Assembly: GCA_021640185.1 (NCBI GenBank)
Contig: JAJXDX010000131.1
Span: 1-6,277 of the forward strand
DNA length: 6,277 nucleotides
Origin: Oscillospiraceae bacterium
Lineage (GTDB): Bacteria; Bacillota; Clostridia; Oscillospirales; Acutalibacteraceae
Reading direction: 5' to 3'
The number at the start of each line of letters is the position of its first letter. Within the stretch, counting starts at the first letter, position 1. The position numbers and the translations under genes are program-made. Below are positions 4,912-6,277 of this stretch, in pieces. The notes below the pieces were generated by a model. It did no database searches. It saw only the letters and a list, made by a program, of their open reading frames with translations, and was not told the origin of the DNA.

Positions 4912-6277
4912 CCCCTGCGGCGAAATTTTTTTGCCGTGGGTGGCATAAAATGCGGGCACGGCGTCCTTGCGTGCCAGCATCTCGTCCAAGCCGTCGTTGT
5001 ATTCGTAGGGGAATTTGTAGTTGAAGATGCGCTCCAGATAGTCCGTGCCCGGCTCCTTGAGCTTGCTCACCGCGCCCGCGCCGCAGCCCAGCACCGTGTG
5101 CGTTTCGTCCATGACATAGACGTTGTACAGCCCCTCGTATCCCGGCTTTGCCCAGCCGACGTTCTCCTGCCCGCCGACGGTGCGGCTTTGGCGGTAAAGG
5201 TAGTAGGGGAGGAAGCCCGCCGCGCCGAGCCGTTCGGCCGACAGGGCGACCATGCGCACCGCATCGTCCTGCACGCGGTAATCGGCGCGGTGCTGCAGCA
5301 TCAGGTTGGAGGCGCGTTTCATCGACAGGGTGTGCACCGTCACGCTTTCGGGATCCAGCGCCAAGATTCGCGCCAGCGTGTCGGCGAAGCCGTCGAAGGT
5401 ATCGCCCGGCAGCCCGGCGATCAGATCGGTGTTGATGTTGGAAAAGCCCGCCGCACGCGCCATGGCGAAGGCATCGTAGAACTGCTCCACCGTGTGGCGG
5501 CGGCCGATGCCGTCGAGCACCGGCTGCTGCAGCGTCTGCGGATTGATGCTCACCCGGCCGACGCCGGCGGCGCGCAGCACGCGCAGCTTTTCCGGCGTGA
5601 CGGTGTCCGGGCGACCCGCCTCGACGGTGTATTCCCGCAGATGCGACAGATCGAAGTTGTCCGCGACGGCGGTGAGGACGCGATCAAGCTGTTCGGCGGA
5701 CAGCGTCGTCGGTGTTCCGCCGCCGAAATACACACATTCCAGCCGCAGGCCGAGCCGCTGCGCGATCTGCCCGGTGTAGGAAAGCTCCCGGCACAGCGCG
5801 TCCACGTAGGCGGGGATCAGCCGTCCGGCCCGCTCGACGGTCTGCGACACGAACGAGCAGTAATCGCACCGCGTGGGGCAGAACGGGACGGAAACGTACA
5901 GCGAGTAGGAGTCCGGCCGCGACAGCGCGAGCAGCCGGTCCTCCGCCGCCAGCGTGCGCGTGCACAGCGCGCGCTTTTGCTCGCTGACCAGCAGCCGGTC
6001 GCGCAGATAGCGCTCGGCGCCGTCCGCGCCGAGATCCCTCGTCAGGCGGCGCAGCAGCTTGACCGGGCGCACGCCGGTCACCAGCCCCCACATCGGCTCG
6101 CTCCCGAGCAGGCGGGAGAGCAGCCGGTACAGCAGCGTGCACAGTTGCAGTTCTTCCTCGTCATGTCCCGCATCGGCGGGCAGCGGCGCGGTCAGTTCCT
6201 CGTCGAAGCCATCGATCGTCAGGCGGCAGGACAGCTGTCCCGCCGGGGCATTTCTTGCGCGAATTGGACAAGCTGCA
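4909..6277 (-). CDS. hemZ: HemZ-type radical SAM protein (coproporphyrinogen III oxidase-like), 5' end cut by window
   Basis: The frame is open from the right edge to a TAG at 4909, giving 455 visible residues; the true start is outside. A Met exists at 6093, but it lies inside conserved sequence (SEPMWGLVTGVRP), so it is not the start. The radical SAM cluster motif is Cys133-x3-Cys137-x2-Cys140 (PFCPTRCDYCSF), followed by GGGTP (185-189), EAGRPDT (219-225), INPQ (244-247), HTLSMKRAS (315-323), PYYLYRQ (357-363), ENVGW (371-375) and GCGAGAVSK (397-405). The last four resemble Bacillus subtilis HemZ, as recalled, and separate it from HemN and HemW. HemZ is annotated as oxygen-independent coproporphyrinogen III dehydrogenase. 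However, the motif lacks the fourth Cys of HemN (CxxxCxxCxC), so true oxidase activity is not certain. The visible N-terminal 60 residues fit the variable HemZ N-domain. The gene is followed by the zinc-ribbon gene. Confidence 0.92.
   Translation of the reverse strand, partial: AACPIRARNAPAGQLSCRLTIDGFDEELTAPLPADAGHDEEELQLCTLLYRLLSRLLGSEPMWGLVTGVRPVKLLRRLTRDLGADGAERYLRDRLLVSEQKRALCTRTLAAEDRLLALSRPDSYSLYVSVPFCPTRCDYCSFVSQTVERAGRLIPAYVDALCRELSYTGQIAQRLGLRLECVYFGGGTPTTLSAEQLDRVLTAVADNFDLSHLREYTVEAGRPDTVTPEKLRVLRAAGVGRVSINPQTLQQPVLDGIGRRHTVEQFYDAFAMARAAGFSNINTDLIAGLPGDTFDGFADTLARILALDPESVTVHTLSMKRASNLMLQHRADYRVQDDAVRMVALSAERLGAAGFLPYYLYRQSRTVGGQENVGWAKPGYEGLYNVYVMDETHTVLGCGAGAVSKLKEPGTDYLERIFNYKFPYEYNDGLDEMLARKDAVPAFYATHGKKISPQG

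Overview
The window looks like chromosomal housekeeping DNA from a GC-rich Gram-positive anaerobe, most likely a Clostridia member of the Oscillospiraceae/Ruminococcaceae type. This placement rests on a HemZ-type radical SAM protein, strong AAGGAG-type ribosome binding sites, TTGAAA/TATAAT-type promoters, a lipobox-bearing lipoprotein, a ProRS ending in Tyr without the E. coli-type editing insertion, and strong GC bias in the coding frames. It is an inference; no search was run. I see no mobile element, CRISPR array, tRNA or rRNA.

Left two thirds (1-3762, all minus strand): a compact operon read from right to left. A near-consensus sigma-A promoter (3734-3762) drives proS (prolyl-tRNA synthetase). 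It is followed by a cytoplasmic cyclophilin-type peptidyl-prolyl isomerase, a YkgJ-type cysteine-cluster protein whose start codon overlaps the isomerase stop (ATGA), a second cyclophilin that is a lipoprotein, and the first 22 codons of another gene that starts with GTG and runs off the left edge. The theme is proline: one enzyme charges tRNA-Pro and two isomerise X-Pro bonds, one inside and one outside the membrane.

Middle (3661-4111): a roughly 450-base gap between divergent genes. It holds the proS promoter and leader, a block of strong hairpins with a T-run on the minus strand (3783-3846), and a tight array of three TTTTCCAC(A/C) 9-mers resembling DnaA boxes (3958-3987). The plus-strand gene at 4112-4384 encodes an unrecognised 90-residue protein with a basic stretch and a C-terminal hydrophobic segment, suggesting a tail-anchored membrane protein.

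Right third (4385-6277): a near-perfect 21-bp bidirectional terminator separates that gene from a convergent minus-strand pair: the 5'-truncated hemZ and, downstream of it, a 119-residue helical protein with a C-terminal zinc ribbon. A second good promoter overlaps the hemZ stop codon and would drive the zinc-ribbon gene separately.

No clearly new system is visible. The items most worth a second look are the DnaA-box-like array far from any visible dnaA, the proline-themed operon with an embedded YkgJ protein, the Tyr-rich insertion in the lipoprotein isomerase, and the two small uncharacterised proteins.
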